A DNA stretch of 64,000 bases from Rhodococcus sp. IEGM 1381 (GTDB lineage Bacteria > Actinomycetota > Actinomycetes > Mycobacteriales > Mycobacteriaceae). A model generated the notes under the pieces. That model did no database searches. It had not been told where the DNA came from and worked only from the letters and a program-made list of their open reading frames with translations. A program made the position numbers and the translations under genes. Shown here piece by piece: positions 30,728 to 38,939 of the stretch (positions are counted from its first letter, which is position 1; each line of letters begins with the position of its first letter). The stretch spans positions 1-64,000 of the forward strand of contig NZ_JASHKQ010000017.1 of NCBI RefSeq assembly GCF_030056795.1. Reading direction: 5' to 3'.

Positions 30728-30761
30728 GATCGGGACCGACCGTAGCCGGCCGGTCCCGATC
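30728..30761. terminator. hairpin between methyltransferase and tRNA-Cys genes
   Basis: GATCGGGACCG (30728-30738) and its exact complement (30751-30761) form an 11-base stem with a 12-base loop, between two converging genes and five bases from the tRNA-Cys 3' end. No T-run follows on either side, so it would be a T-less, possibly bidirectional, terminator. Confidence 0.5.
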
Positions 30762-30765
30762 TTCG

Positions 30766-30836
30766 AGCGAGCGACGGGATTCGAACCCGTGTGAACGGCT
30801 TTGCAGGCCGGTGCCTAGCCACTCGGCCACACCCGC
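30766..30836 (-). tRNA. tRNA-Cys (anticodon GCA)
   Basis: The 71-base cloverleaf on the minus strand has acceptor GCGGGTG paired with CGCTCGC (one G-T and one T-G pair) and discriminator U, as tRNA-Cys requires. The anticodon GCA lies in GGCCTGCAAAGCC, and the T-arm is ACGGGTTCGAATCCCGT. CCA is not encoded. Confidence 0.97.
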
Positions 30837-30953
30837 ATCACCGATGACGATGCCGTATCGGCCGACCGAAGCCCACGGTTGCGATCATCGTGATTCGAAC
30901 GCCGATGAATTGATTCGGACACGCCGGGGAAGCCTGTCCCCGTGTAGGAATTC

Positions 30954-31208
30954 ATGGCGAAGTTACGGGAGTCGTTCTGGTTCATTCCCGCCGTTCTCGG
31001 AGTTCTCGCACTCCTGCTCGCGCAAGCACTCGTCAGCCTGGACCGCTACCTACTCGACACCCGCGTGGATCTGACGGGTTCGCTGCTCTACAGCGTCGGG
31101 GCCAGTGGCAGCCAGGATATTCTCGGCGCCGAGCGGGTGGGTGGGTCGGGCAGCGCGCTCGAACGACGATCACGGATCGTGTTCCACTCGCAGCACTCCG
31201 CAGCGTGA
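30954..31208 (+). pseudogene. truncated DUF2254 membrane protein remnant
   Basis: 84 codons. The first about 54 residues are a good N-terminus of a DUF2254 integral membrane protein: RESFWFIPAVLGVLALLLAQ as the first helix, SLDRYLL, and SVGASGSQDILGA leading where intact proteins continue into a second helix. After ILGA the sequence becomes ERVGGSGSALERRSR, unrelated to the family, and stops. Intact members have roughly 400 residues or more. Only 43 bases remain before the MarR gene, so the missing part is deleted rather than frameshifted. It lies just beside tRNA-Cys. Confidence 0.7.
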
Positions 31209-31251
31209 TTCGGTAGACGCTCGAACCGGACACCGTGGGAGGATGGTGGGT

Positions 31252-31785
31252 ATGCCTGCACCGTCCCCGCTTCCACTCGATCCCATTGCCGAGGCCCATC
31301 GCCAATGGACCGAGCACGGGTGGTCCGACGCCGCCGACGGCATGGCAGCCGTGACGTCGTTGATGCGGGCGCAACAGATCATGCTGGCCCGGGTCGAGGA
31401 GGCCTTGAAGCCGACCGGACTGACCTTCTCACGCTACGAACTGCTGACGTTGTTGACGTTCACCAAGAACGGCGCATTGCCGATGGCCAAAGCGAGCGCA
31501 CGACTACAGGTACACCCGACGAGCGTGACCAATGCTGTCGACCGGCTCGAATCCGTCGGATACGTTCGCCGCATTCCGCATCCGAGCGATCGTCGCACCA
31601 CTCTCGTCGAAATCACCGACGCGGGACGGAAGTTGGCCGTGGAAGCCACCGAGCGCCTGAACTCACTCGTGTTCGCCCGTCCGGGGCTCGCTCGCGACAA
31701 GCTGATCGCACTCATCCGAATCTTGGCGGAACTACGTTCGGATGCAGGCGATTTCGACAGTGATGACATAACCACATCGTTCTGA
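31252..31785 (+). CDS. MarR-family transcriptional regulator
   Basis: 177 residues from ATG 31252, preceded by GGGAGG. The winged helix is clear: FSRYELLTLLTFTKNGALPMAKASARLQVHPTSVTNAVDRLES with the wing RRIPHPSDRRTTLVEITDAG (about residues 60-125), flanked by dimerisation helices. An upstream ATG at 31243 overlaps the ribosome-binding site and is less likely. Ligand and targets unknown. An inverted repeat begins five bases after its stop. Confidence 0.88.
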   Translation: MPAPSPLPLDPIAEAHRQWTEHGWSDAADGMAAVTSLMRAQQIMLARVEEALKPTGLTFSRYELLTLLTFTKNGALPMAKASARLQVHPTSVTNAVDRLESVGYVRRIPHPSDRRTTLVEITDAGRKLAVEATERLNSLVFARPGLARDKLIALIRILAELRSDAGDFDSDDITTSF

Positions 31786-31789
31786 GTTC

Positions 31790-31809
31790 TGTCGTGACTC
31801 GTCACAACA
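31790..31809. promoter_or_regulatory. inverted repeat after the MarR gene
   Basis: TGTCGTGAC, TC, GTCACAACA: 9-base arms with one mismatch around a 2-base centre. MarR operators are palindromes of about this size, so this may control the Hsp70-like gene beginning at 31886. No T-run supports a terminator. Confidence 0.35.
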
Positions 31810-31885
31810 CAATGGCACACCCGTACCGTTCATGGTGGAATGACCGTGCGGAGTGCGGAGTCGATCTGCTGAAGGGCGGGGCGGG

Positions 31886-32710
31886 GTGCTGGTGTTGGGG
31901 GTCGGGGCGGGTGCGCACGGCGCACGCGCAATTCTGACGTATCTGGACAGCCCGCACCGAACACCCATCGTGTCGCGGACGGTGCGCCGCGCGCACGGGC
32001 AGTCGTTGGCCACCACCATCGCTACCGGTGTCGATGCCATACATTCCATCGCGGCGACGATGTCATTGCCGGTGCAGTTCTCGGCCATCGCGTACCGGGT
32101 GGCCACCGATCCCGGCGCGGTCGCTACCCGCGGCACCGCCCGCACGGCGTCACTCGTGCCGGAAACCGCTGCGCAAGTGCGCTATCTGCGTTTCATCGGG
32201 CTGGTACCGAACCACGGGGTCACCGTCTTGTGCGATATCGGTAGCACCGGAACCACAGTCACCGTCGTCGATCTCGCATCGTCACGGACGCTGATGACGC
32301 GGCGTACCGCCACGTTCTGCGGAGACGATCTCGATCACTCGGTCCGTCGATTGCTCTCCACCAACGGGGTTCGAATCGGAATCGATGCCAGCCGATCCAT
32401 CAAGGAGCAACTGAGCGTCGACTCTGTCGTCAGCACGGCGGATCCGTCCGGGACCGCGCGCCACGTGCTGACGCGGCGCGACTTCGACGATCTGATCGCC
32501 GGCCCCGTACGGTATGCGGGCATGCTCGTCGAGCAGACGATTGAATTGTCCGGGGCCAGACCGCAGTCCATCGTCGTGGTCGGCGGCGGCGCGAACATCA
32601 CCTCGATTGCGCGGTCGCTCGAACTGCGGACCGGTCTGCCTACTCTTGTGCCGTCGATGCCGGAGTTGGTGTCGGCCCGCGGTGCCGCCCTACTGTCTCC
32701 CGACCGGTAG
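31886..32710 (+). CDS. Hsp70-like actin-fold ATPase protein
   Basis: 274 residues from GTG 31886 (GAAGGG upstream); GTG 31853 would add eleven less conserved residues. The C-terminal half shows the actin/Hsp70 nucleotide-binding pattern: phosphate-2-like VTVLCDIGSTGTTVTVVDL near residue 115 and adenosine-binding IVVVGGGANITSIARSL near 240. The N-terminal VLGVGAGAHGARAILTYL stands where phosphate-1 should be but lacks the usual DxGT. No substrate-binding domain follows. It resembles the short Hsp70-family proteins of mycolic-acid actinobacteria, whose function is unknown. It ends 10 bases from the facing enoyl-CoA hydratase gene. Confidence 0.72.
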   Translation: MLVLGVGAGAHGARAILTYLDSPHRTPIVSRTVRRAHGQSLATTIATGVDAIHSIAATMSLPVQFSAIAYRVATDPGAVATRGTARTASLVPETAAQVRYLRFIGLVPNHGVTVLCDIGSTGTTVTVVDLASSRTLMTRRTATFCGDDLDHSVRRLLSTNGVRIGIDASRSIKEQLSVDSVVSTADPSGTARHVLTRRDFDDLIAGPVRYAGMLVEQTIELSGARPQSIVVVGGGANITSIARSLELRTGLPTLVPSMPELVSARGAALLSPDR

Positions 32711-32720
32711 GGCAGGCCAC

Positions 32721-33497
32721 CTAGCGGTGCCGGAAACTGGGCGTCCGCTTCTCGATGAAAGCCGACATGCCTTCCTTCTGGTCTTCGGTTGCGAAGGCAG
32801 AATGGAACACCCGGCGCTCGAACAGAACGCCTTCGCTCAAACTCGACTCGAATGATCGGTTCACCGCTTGCTTTGCCATCATGGCGATCGGGAGCGACAT
32901 CTCGGCGATGGTGGTCGCGGTCGCGATGGCGTCGTCGAGGAGGTCCGCGGCCGGCACGATGCGCGAGACGAGCCCCGCGCGCTCGGCTTCCTCCACCTTC
33001 ATGTTGCGACCGGTCAGACACATTTCCATGGCCTTGGCCTTGCCTACCGCACGCGTCAACCTCTGCGACCCGCCGATCCCCGGGATGACGCCCAGCTTGA
33101 TCTCGGGTTGCCCGAAGACCGCTGTGTCCGAAGCAATCAGCACATCGCACAGCATTGCCAGCTCGCACCCTCCGCCGAGTGCATAGCCGGAGACCGCCGC
33201 AATCAACGGCGTCCGTGCCGACGCCAATCGATCCCATGCCGCGAAGAAGTCGTCGAGGTAGACGTCCATGTACGACTTCGGCTGCATTTCCTTGATGTCG
33301 GCACCTGCCGCGAAGGCTCGCTCGGATCCGGTGATCAGAATGGCACCGATCTCGGAGTCTGCGTCGAGTTCCTCGACCACCGAGACGACCTCACGCATCA
33401 ACTGGGAGTTGAGCGCGTTCAACGCCTTCGGGCGGTTGAGCGTGATGATGCCGACGCGTCCCCGACGCTCGAGCAGGATGGTCTCGTAGTCGCTCAC
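32721..33497 (-). CDS. enoyl-CoA hydratase
   Basis: 258 residues from GTG 33497, which overlaps the mmsB stop as GTGA. Crotonase fold with the oxyanion-hole [11 protein letters not shown] and the catalytic region [15 protein letters not shown], with [19 protein letters not shown] providing the two acidic catalytic residues. In a valine-degradation operon it would hydrate methacrylyl-CoA to 3-hydroxyisobutyryl-CoA. Last gene of the operon. Confidence 0.93.
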   Translation of the reverse strand: MSDYETILLERRGRVGIITLNRPKALNALNSQLMREVVSVVEELDADSEIGAILITGSERAFAAGADIKEMQPKSYMDVYLDDFFAAWDRLASARTPLIAAVSGYALGGGCELAMLCDVLIASDTAVFGQPEIKLGVIPGIGGSQRLTRAVGKAKAMEMCLTGRNMKVEEAERAGLVSRIVPAADLLDDAIATATTIAEMSLPIAMMAKQAVNRSFESSLSEGVLFERRVFHSAFATEDQKEGMSAFIEKRTPSFRHR

Positions 33498-34402
33498 TGG
33501 CCGGCTCCGTTCGAGCGTTCGCGGATGTCGTTGATGATGCCGGAGAAGTCCACGTCGGTTCCCCCGCCGGACGTTTCCTTGAACCGCGCGTAGAGTTCTG
33601 CTGCGCGCAGACCGAGCACTCCCTCGACCCCGTTGTCGCGCAGTGCATTCGCAGCCAGACCCAGGTCCTTGTCCATCAGTGCCGCAGCGAATCCCGGCTT
33701 GTACTCGTTGTTTGCCGGGCTCGTCGGAACAGGCCCGGGCACCGGGCAGTTGGTGGTGAGCGCCCAGCATTGACCGGACGCAGTCGACGCCACGTCGAAC
33801 AGTGCCTGGTTGCTCAGGCCGAGCTTCTCCCCCAGCACGAAGGCCTCGCTGATGGCGATCATCGATACTCCGAGGATCATGTTGTTGCAGATCTTGGCGG
33901 CCTGGCCGTTGCCTGCTGCGCCGCAGTGCACCACTTTACGGCCCATGACGTCGAGAACTGCTGCAGCAGAGGAGAAGTCTTCCTCCGAACCGCCCACCAT
34001 GAAGGTGAGCGTTCCTGCTGCGGCTCCCCCGACTCCACCCGAGACCGGCGCGTCGAGACTGCGATGACCGGCATCGCGAACCAGCGTGTGCGCGGCGTGG
34101 GCGTCGGCGACGTCGATGGTCGAGGAGTCGATGAACAACGTTCCAGGTGCGGCCGCGGGCAGCAGGTCCGCATAGAGCCCGAGGACGAGCCTGCCGTTGG
34201 GCAGCATCGTGATGACGATGTCGGCATCTGCGACAGCGGCGACTGCCGACTCCACCACGGTGACGCCGTCTTTCGCTGCTTGTTCGAGCGCCGCAGGCAC
34301 CAGATCGAAGCCTTGCACGGTGTAGCCGGCCGCAGCCAGATTGGCGGCCATCGGTCCACCCATGTGGCCGAGACCGATGAAGCCGATCGTTTTCTCGCTC
34401 AT
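33494..34402 (-). CDS. mmsB: 3-hydroxyisobutyrate dehydrogenase
   Basis: 302 residues. Oxidises 3-hydroxyisobutyrate to methylmalonate semialdehyde. N-terminal [21 protein letters not shown] is the Rossmann motif and family signature; [18 protein letters not shown] and the catalytic lysine in [15 protein letters not shown] are present. ATG 34402 overlaps the preceding gene's stop by four bases. Confidence 0.95.
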   Translation of the reverse strand: MSEKTIGFIGLGHMGGPMAANLAAAGYTVQGFDLVPAALEQAAKDGVTVVESAVAAVADADIVITMLPNGRLVLGLYADLLPAAAPGTLFIDSSTIDVADAHAAHTLVRDAGHRSLDAPVSGGVGGAAAGTLTFMVGGSEEDFSSAAAVLDVMGRKVVHCGAAGNGQAAKICNNMILGVSMIAISEAFVLGEKLGLSNQALFDVASTASGQCWALTTNCPVPGPVPTSPANNEYKPGFAAALMDKDLGLAANALRDNGVEGVLGLRAAELYARFKETSGGGTDVDFSGIINDIRERSNGAGQ

Positions 34403-35457
34403 GACTGCTCACCTTCTGTGTGTGCTCGGGCCAGGCCGAGTTCGGCGTCCCCGAGAGGCGCGAAGTATCGGTCGATGTCCTCGGCCGTGACGTCCGCCGA
34501 TGTGGCCGGCTGCCACTGCGGATTGCGATCCTTGTCGACTACCTGTGCCCGGATACCCTCTACCAGATCGTGGCTGCTCAGCGACGCCACTGACACGCGG
34601 TATTCCTCGTCGAGTACGGCCTCGAGGGAGGGCAGCGTCGCCGCCCGTCGAAGCGACCGCAGTGTCACCGCGAGCGACACCGGCGATTTGGACGCGATGT
34701 CTTTCGCTGCCTGCTGCGCCTCCGGTACCGGGCTGGCGGCCAGGGCGTCGACGATGCCTTGAACATCGTCGCCCGCGTAGCATTCGTCGATCCAGTCCTG
34801 CTGACCGGCGATTGCAGACTCCGACGCAGGCTCGCTGAACGTCGCAACGGCCTCGCCGACGCTGACTGTTTCGAGAGCCGTGTAGAACTCCTCGAGCTTG
34901 TCCGACGGAACGTAATGGTCGGCGAATCCGACCGCGATGGCGTCGGCCGCGTTCATTCGCGCCGTGGTGAGCGCGAAGTGGGTGCCGATCTCGCCGGGTG
35001 CACGCGAGAGTAGGTACGTGCCACCGACATCGGGGACGAAGCCGATGCCCACCTCGGGCATCGCGATCTTGGAACGTTCGGTCACGATGCGAGTGTTCGC
35101 GTGCGCGGACAGTCCTACTCCTCCACCCATGACGATGCCGTCCATGATCGCGACGAAGGGCTTCGGGAATCGGGCGATCGCGGCATTGAGCACGTACTCG
35201 TCGCGCCAGAATTGCTTGCTGCCGCTACCGCCGTCTTTCGCGTCGTGATAGATCGAGACGATGTCGCCACCAGCGCAGAGCCCCCGTTCTCCGGCGCCGG
35301 TCAACAGGACGGCGTCGACAGCATCGTCGGTTGCCCACTGCGCCAACGTCGGAGCGATCTGTTGCACCATCGCGTGCGAGAGTGCGTTGATGGCTTTCGG
35401 ACGATTGAGGGTGATGCGACCGATCCCACCGAAAACCTCGAGGACAACGTCACTCAT
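34399..35457 (-). CDS. 3-hydroxyisobutyryl-CoA hydrolase
   Basis: 352 residues, about 90 longer than a plain crotonase, as expected for HIBYL-CoA hydrolase. Motifs: RGLCAGGDIVSIYHDAK, DGIVMGGGVGLSAHAN, and MPEVGIGFVPDVGGTYLLSR with the catalytic Glu and Asp. Releases 3-hydroxyisobutyrate from its CoA ester. ATG 35457 overlaps the acyl-CoA dehydrogenase stop by four bases. Confidence 0.92.
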   Translation of the reverse strand: MSDVVLEVFGGIGRITLNRPKAINALSHAMVQQIAPTLAQWATDDAVDAVLLTGAGERGLCAGGDIVSIYHDAKDGGSGSKQFWRDEYVLNAAIARFPKPFVAIMDGIVMGGGVGLSAHANTRIVTERSKIAMPEVGIGFVPDVGGTYLLSRAPGEIGTHFALTTARMNAADAIAVGFADHYVPSDKLEEFYTALETVSVGEAVATFSEPASESAIAGQQDWIDECYAGDDVQGIVDALAASPVPEAQQAAKDIASKSPVSLAVTLRSLRRAATLPSLEAVLDEEYRVSVASLSSHDLVEGIRAQVVDKDRNPQWQPATSADVTAEDIDRYFAPLGDAELGLARAHTEGEQS

Positions 35458-36593
35458 GCCGCACCCACGATCGAACGAGCAACGACGACGCGCATGATCT
35501 CGTTGGTACCTTCCAGAATCTGGTGGACCCTTAGGTCACGGACGATTTTCTCGACACCGTACTCGGCGAGGTAACCGTATCCGCCGAGCAGCTGTAGTGC
35601 GCCGTTGGCGACCTCGAATCCGGTGTCGGTTCCGAAACGCTTTGCCATCGCGCACATTTCGACCTTGTCGGCTGCATCGTTCTGCAACGCATCCGCAGCT
35701 CGCCACAACAGGGTTCTGGCGGCTTCGAGTTCGGTCTTGAAATCCGCCAACCTAAACTGCAGGGCCTGCGAGTCGAGCAATCGCGCACCGAATGCATTGC
35801 GGTCGGCGAGATAGGCAACTGCCTTGTCCAGAGCGGACTGTGCGCCGCCGATCGAACACGCGGCGATGTTGATGCGTCCGCCGTTGAGCCCGTTCATCGC
35901 GATACGAAATCCGTCGCCTTCCCCGCCGAGCAGATTCGCAGCCGGGACGCGGGCACCCTCGAAGATCACCTGGCGGGTGGGCTGAGCGTTCCACCCCATC
36001 TTCTTCTCGTTCGGTCCGAACGACAGCCCTGCAGTGTCCTTCGGCACGATGAACGCCGAGATGCCGCGGGGACCCGGCGCTCCGGTACGAGCCATGACGA
36101 CGTACACCTCGGAAGTGCCTGCGCCGGAGATGAACTGCTTGACGCCGTCCAGCACGTACTCGTCACCGTCGCGGACGGCTTTGGTGCCGAGCTTCGCCGC
36201 ATCGGATCCGGCGCCGGGTTCGGTGAGGCAGTAGCTACCCAACTGGTCCATCGAGCACAGCCCCGGAAGCCAGCGCTGCCGTTGCTCGTCGTTTCCGTAG
36301 GTGTCGATCATCCAGGCAACCATGTTGTGGATGGAGATGTACGCCGCGATGGAGGGGTCCCCGGTGGCGAGTTGCTCGAAAATTCGCACGGCGTCGACTC
36401 GGGTCAAGCCCGATCCACCGACGTCCTCACGAATGTAGATGCCGCCCATCCCGAGACCGGCGGCCTTGCGCAGAACGTCCACCGGGAAATGCTTCTTCTG
36501 GTCCCATTCGACGGCGTTCGGTGCGAGGAACTCGTCCGCGAAGTCGCGAGCTGTGTCATTGATGGCCCGCTCGTCATCGTTCAATGTGAACAT
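35454..36593 (-). CDS. acyl-CoA dehydrogenase, probably isobutyryl-CoA dehydrogenase
   Basis: 379 residues. FAD flavoenzyme with YCLTEPGAGSDAAKL and the C-terminal LQLLGGYGYLAEYGVEKIVRDLR, where the base Glu follows the glycine pair. Oxidises a branched acyl-CoA; isobutyryl-CoA is inferred from the neighbours. It lies six bases after mmsA. Confidence 0.92.
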   Translation of the reverse strand: MFTLNDDERAINDTARDFADEFLAPNAVEWDQKKHFPVDVLRKAAGLGMGGIYIREDVGGSGLTRVDAVRIFEQLATGDPSIAAYISIHNMVAWMIDTYGNDEQRQRWLPGLCSMDQLGSYCLTEPGAGSDAAKLGTKAVRDGDEYVLDGVKQFISGAGTSEVYVVMARTGAPGPRGISAFIVPKDTAGLSFGPNEKKMGWNAQPTRQVIFEGARVPAANLLGGEGDGFRIAMNGLNGGRINIAACSIGGAQSALDKAVAYLADRNAFGARLLDSQALQFRLADFKTELEAARTLLWRAADALQNDAADKVEMCAMAKRFGTDTGFEVANGALQLLGGYGYLAEYGVEKIVRDLRVHQILEGTNEIMRVVVARSIVGAA

Positions 36594-36599
36594 GGCCGA

Positions 36600-38108
36600 T
36601 CAGTCCATGTTCGGAATGACGAAGTGATTCTGTGCAGCTGCTTCCTTCGTGCCCGACGGCCAGCGCTGAGTGACGGTCTTGGTCTTGGTGTAGAAGCGGA
36701 TCGAGTCCGGTCCATGCTGGTTCAGATCGCCGAATCCCGAACGCTTCCAACCACCGAACGTGTGGTACGCGATCGGCACCGGAATGGGTACGTTGACGCC
36801 GACCATGCCGACCTGGACACGGGAGCAGAAGTCGCGAGCGGTGTCGCCGTCGCGGGTGAAGATCGAGACGCCGTTGCCGTATTCGTGCTCGGTGGGCAGG
36901 CGCAGCGCGTCCTCGTAGTCCTTAGCGCGGACGACGATCAGAACGGGTCCGAAGATCTCTTCCTTGTAGATGCGCATGTCGGTGGTCACCTTGTCGAACA
37001 GTGTTGCGCCCGCGAAGAATCCACCCTCGTGGCCGGCCAGGCTGAAACCGCGCCCGTCGACGACCAACTCGGCACCCTCGTCCACACCGATCTGCGTGTA
37101 ATCGTTGACTCGCTTCAACGCATCGCTGCCCACCAGCGGGCCAAAATCCGCGTTCTCGTCGTCGCTGCGGCCGATCTTCAGCTTCGCTACCCGCTCGGTC
37201 AGCTTGGCGACCAACGCATCTGCGGTCTCCTCGCCGACCGGAACCGCGACGGAAATCGCCATGCAGCGTTCGCCTGCCGAACCGTACGCGGCACCGAGCA
37301 GAGCGTCGGCGACCTCGTCGAGATCGGCGTCGGGCATCACCAGGGCGTGGTTCTTGGCTCCACCGAAGCACTGTGCGCGCTTACCGTGCTGGGCCGCCGT
37401 CTCGTAGATGTACTGGGCGATGGGCGTCGAGCCGACGAAACCGATCGCCTTGACGCGATCGTCGGTGAGCAGTACGTCGACAGCAGTCTTGTCACCGTTG
37501 ACGACGTTGAACACGCCCGGCGGGAGTCCTGCTTCGAGGAACAGCTCGGCGAGCTTGAGCGGAACGGACGGGTCGCGCTCGGAGGGCTTGAGGATGAACG
37601 CGTTACCGCAGGCAATGGCCGGGCCGGCCTTCCACAGCGGAATCATCGCGGGGAAGTTGAACGGGGTGATGCCTGCGACAACGCCGAGCGGCTGACGCAT
37701 CGAGTAGACGTCGATGCCGCCGCCCGCCCCCTCGGTGTACTCGCCCTTGAGCAGATGAGGGACGCCGACGGCGAATTCGACGACTTCGACGCCACGCTGG
37801 ATGTCGCCCTTGGCATCGGCGATGGTCTTGCCGTGCTCGGAGGACAACAGACGCGCGAGCTCGTCCATATCGCGAGTCACCAACGCGAGGAACTTCATGA
37901 GCACGCGTGCGCGGCGCTGCGGGTTCCATTTCGCCCACTCACGTTGAGCCTGTTCGGCGTCGGCGATCGCAGCCTCGACCTCGGACACATCGGCGAGGGG
38001 AACTCGAGCCTGCACCTCGCCGGTATTCGGATCGAAGACGTCCCCGAAATTTCCGGAGGTTCCGGCTACGTGCTTGCCGCCGATGAAGTGTGTGAGTTCG
38101 CGAGCCAT
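36600..38108 (-). CDS. mmsA: methylmalonate-semialdehyde dehydrogenase (CoA-acylating)
   Basis: 502 residues. Converts methylmalonate semialdehyde to propionyl-CoA with NAD and CoA. Aldehyde-dehydrogenase fold with the catalytic Cys in GSAGERCMAISVAV and FVGSTPIAQYIYETAA as the NAD-binding turn. MmsA-type features are N-terminal LTHFIGGKHVAGTSG and GGAKNHALVMPDAD. ATG 38108 starts the operon, with a -10 box about 40 bases upstream. Confidence 0.95.
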   Translation of the reverse strand: MARELTHFIGGKHVAGTSGNFGDVFDPNTGEVQARVPLADVSEVEAAIADAEQAQREWAKWNPQRRARVLMKFLALVTRDMDELARLLSSEHGKTIADAKGDIQRGVEVVEFAVGVPHLLKGEYTEGAGGGIDVYSMRQPLGVVAGITPFNFPAMIPLWKAGPAIACGNAFILKPSERDPSVPLKLAELFLEAGLPPGVFNVVNGDKTAVDVLLTDDRVKAIGFVGSTPIAQYIYETAAQHGKRAQCFGGAKNHALVMPDADLDEVADALLGAAYGSAGERCMAISVAVPVGEETADALVAKLTERVAKLKIGRSDDENADFGPLVGSDALKRVNDYTQIGVDEGAELVVDGRGFSLAGHEGGFFAGATLFDKVTTDMRIYKEEIFGPVLIVVRAKDYEDALRLPTEHEYGNGVSIFTRDGDTARDFCSRVQVGMVGVNVPIPVPIAYHTFGGWKRSGFGDLNQHGPDSIRFYTKTKTVTQRWPSGTKEAAAQNHFVIPNMD

Positions 38109-38149
38109 GGAATCAGTCCGTCCTCGAGCCTGGAAATTGAAGTACGTCC

Positions 38150-38179
38150 ATCCTATAGTCGGATGTCCACGTAAGTCCA
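38150..38179 (-). promoter_or_regulatory. valine-degradation operon promoter
   Basis: On the minus strand TGGACT (38179-38174), 18 bases, TAGGAT (38155-38150). Three GTCCA repeats on the plus strand (38146-38150, 38165-38169, 38175-38179) and CATCC-7-GGATG around the -10 could be operator half-sites. The regulator is not identified. Confidence 0.45.
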
Positions 38180-38186
38180 GATTCCG

Positions 38187-38939
38187 TCACATTCGGTCGT
38201 AGAACTGCCTCAGATCGGCGCAGGTTCGGCTGACCTCCGCCTCGGTGGATCCGTCTGCGCGGAAAATTCGACGCAGGATCAGCGGGTCCAGGTCGTCCAT
38301 TGCGGGCGCGAACGTCACCTTGGGGAGGTCGGGGAAAGTCGCACGATCGGCGAACCAATCGTCGGCATCGAACTCGTCACCTCCGTCGCCGACGCCCTCG
38401 ATCAGTTGGTCGAGGTCTACTCCGCGCAGCGTCAGGATGGTGGCCGCGGACGCGTCGATGTGTTCGGCTGCGATGTACATCAGCGCCGCCGCGTGCTTGC
38501 ACGGCCACCCGTCGTCGGGGCACGTGCAATCGAAATCGAGCTGACCCTTGTCGTGCGGCAGCAACATCGAGGCCAATGCCTGCGGAATGGCATTCGATGC
38601 CAATTCGGCAAGCATCCCAGGATTCGATCGCACCCGATCGACGAGCGCGGCCACCTCACCGGAGGTCAGCGGTTCGACGGTGACCGAGGCCGAGAACGGC
38701 TCGAGCTGGCTACCCTGCACCTCGCCGTAGATCTGCCCACGTTCGACACCGAGAGTGAGAACCTGGCCCTGACGCGCATACGTTCTCCCCCGCGCGATAC
38801 GAGCCGGATCGGCCAGGTCCTCCATCGCAGCGACGAAGTGCCTGCCCCACCACGTCTGCCCGAAGGCCCCGCGCTTGTTCCGGGACTCGATGCCGCCCTT
38901 TGCTTGTCGACGCTTGCCGTACTGCGAGAAGTCGACCAT
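38187..38939 (-). CDS. SWIM zinc-finger protein
   Basis: 250 residues from ATG 38939 (GTG 38942 is possible). A SWIM zinc site CTCPDDGWPCKHAAA near residue 140 is preceded by a repeat-like helical region (GRTYARQGQVLTLGVERGQI). SWIM domains bind DNA or protein. It overlaps the stop of the SNF2 helicase gene, and in actinobacteria such SWIM proteins regularly accompany SNF2 ATPases, so a joint role in DNA remodelling or repair is inferred. Confidence 0.88.
   Translation of the reverse strand: MVDFSQYGKRRQAKGGIESRNKRGAFGQTWWGRHFVAAMEDLADPARIARGRTYARQGQVLTLGVERGQIYGEVQGSQLEPFSASVTVEPLTSGEVAALVDRVRSNPGMLAELASNAIPQALASMLLPHDKGQLDFDCTCPDDGWPCKHAAALMYIAAEHIDASAATILTLRGVDLDQLIEGVGDGGDEFDADDWFADRATFPDLPKVTFAPAMDDLDPLILRRIFRADGSTEAEVSRTCADLRQFYDRM

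Noticed and set aside
30885-30915. GATTCGAACG-like string right of tRNA-Cys that might be a tRNA fragment or attachment site
   Set aside because: Only about ten bases resemble a T-loop, on the 5' side of the tRNA, and no integrase or second copy is present.
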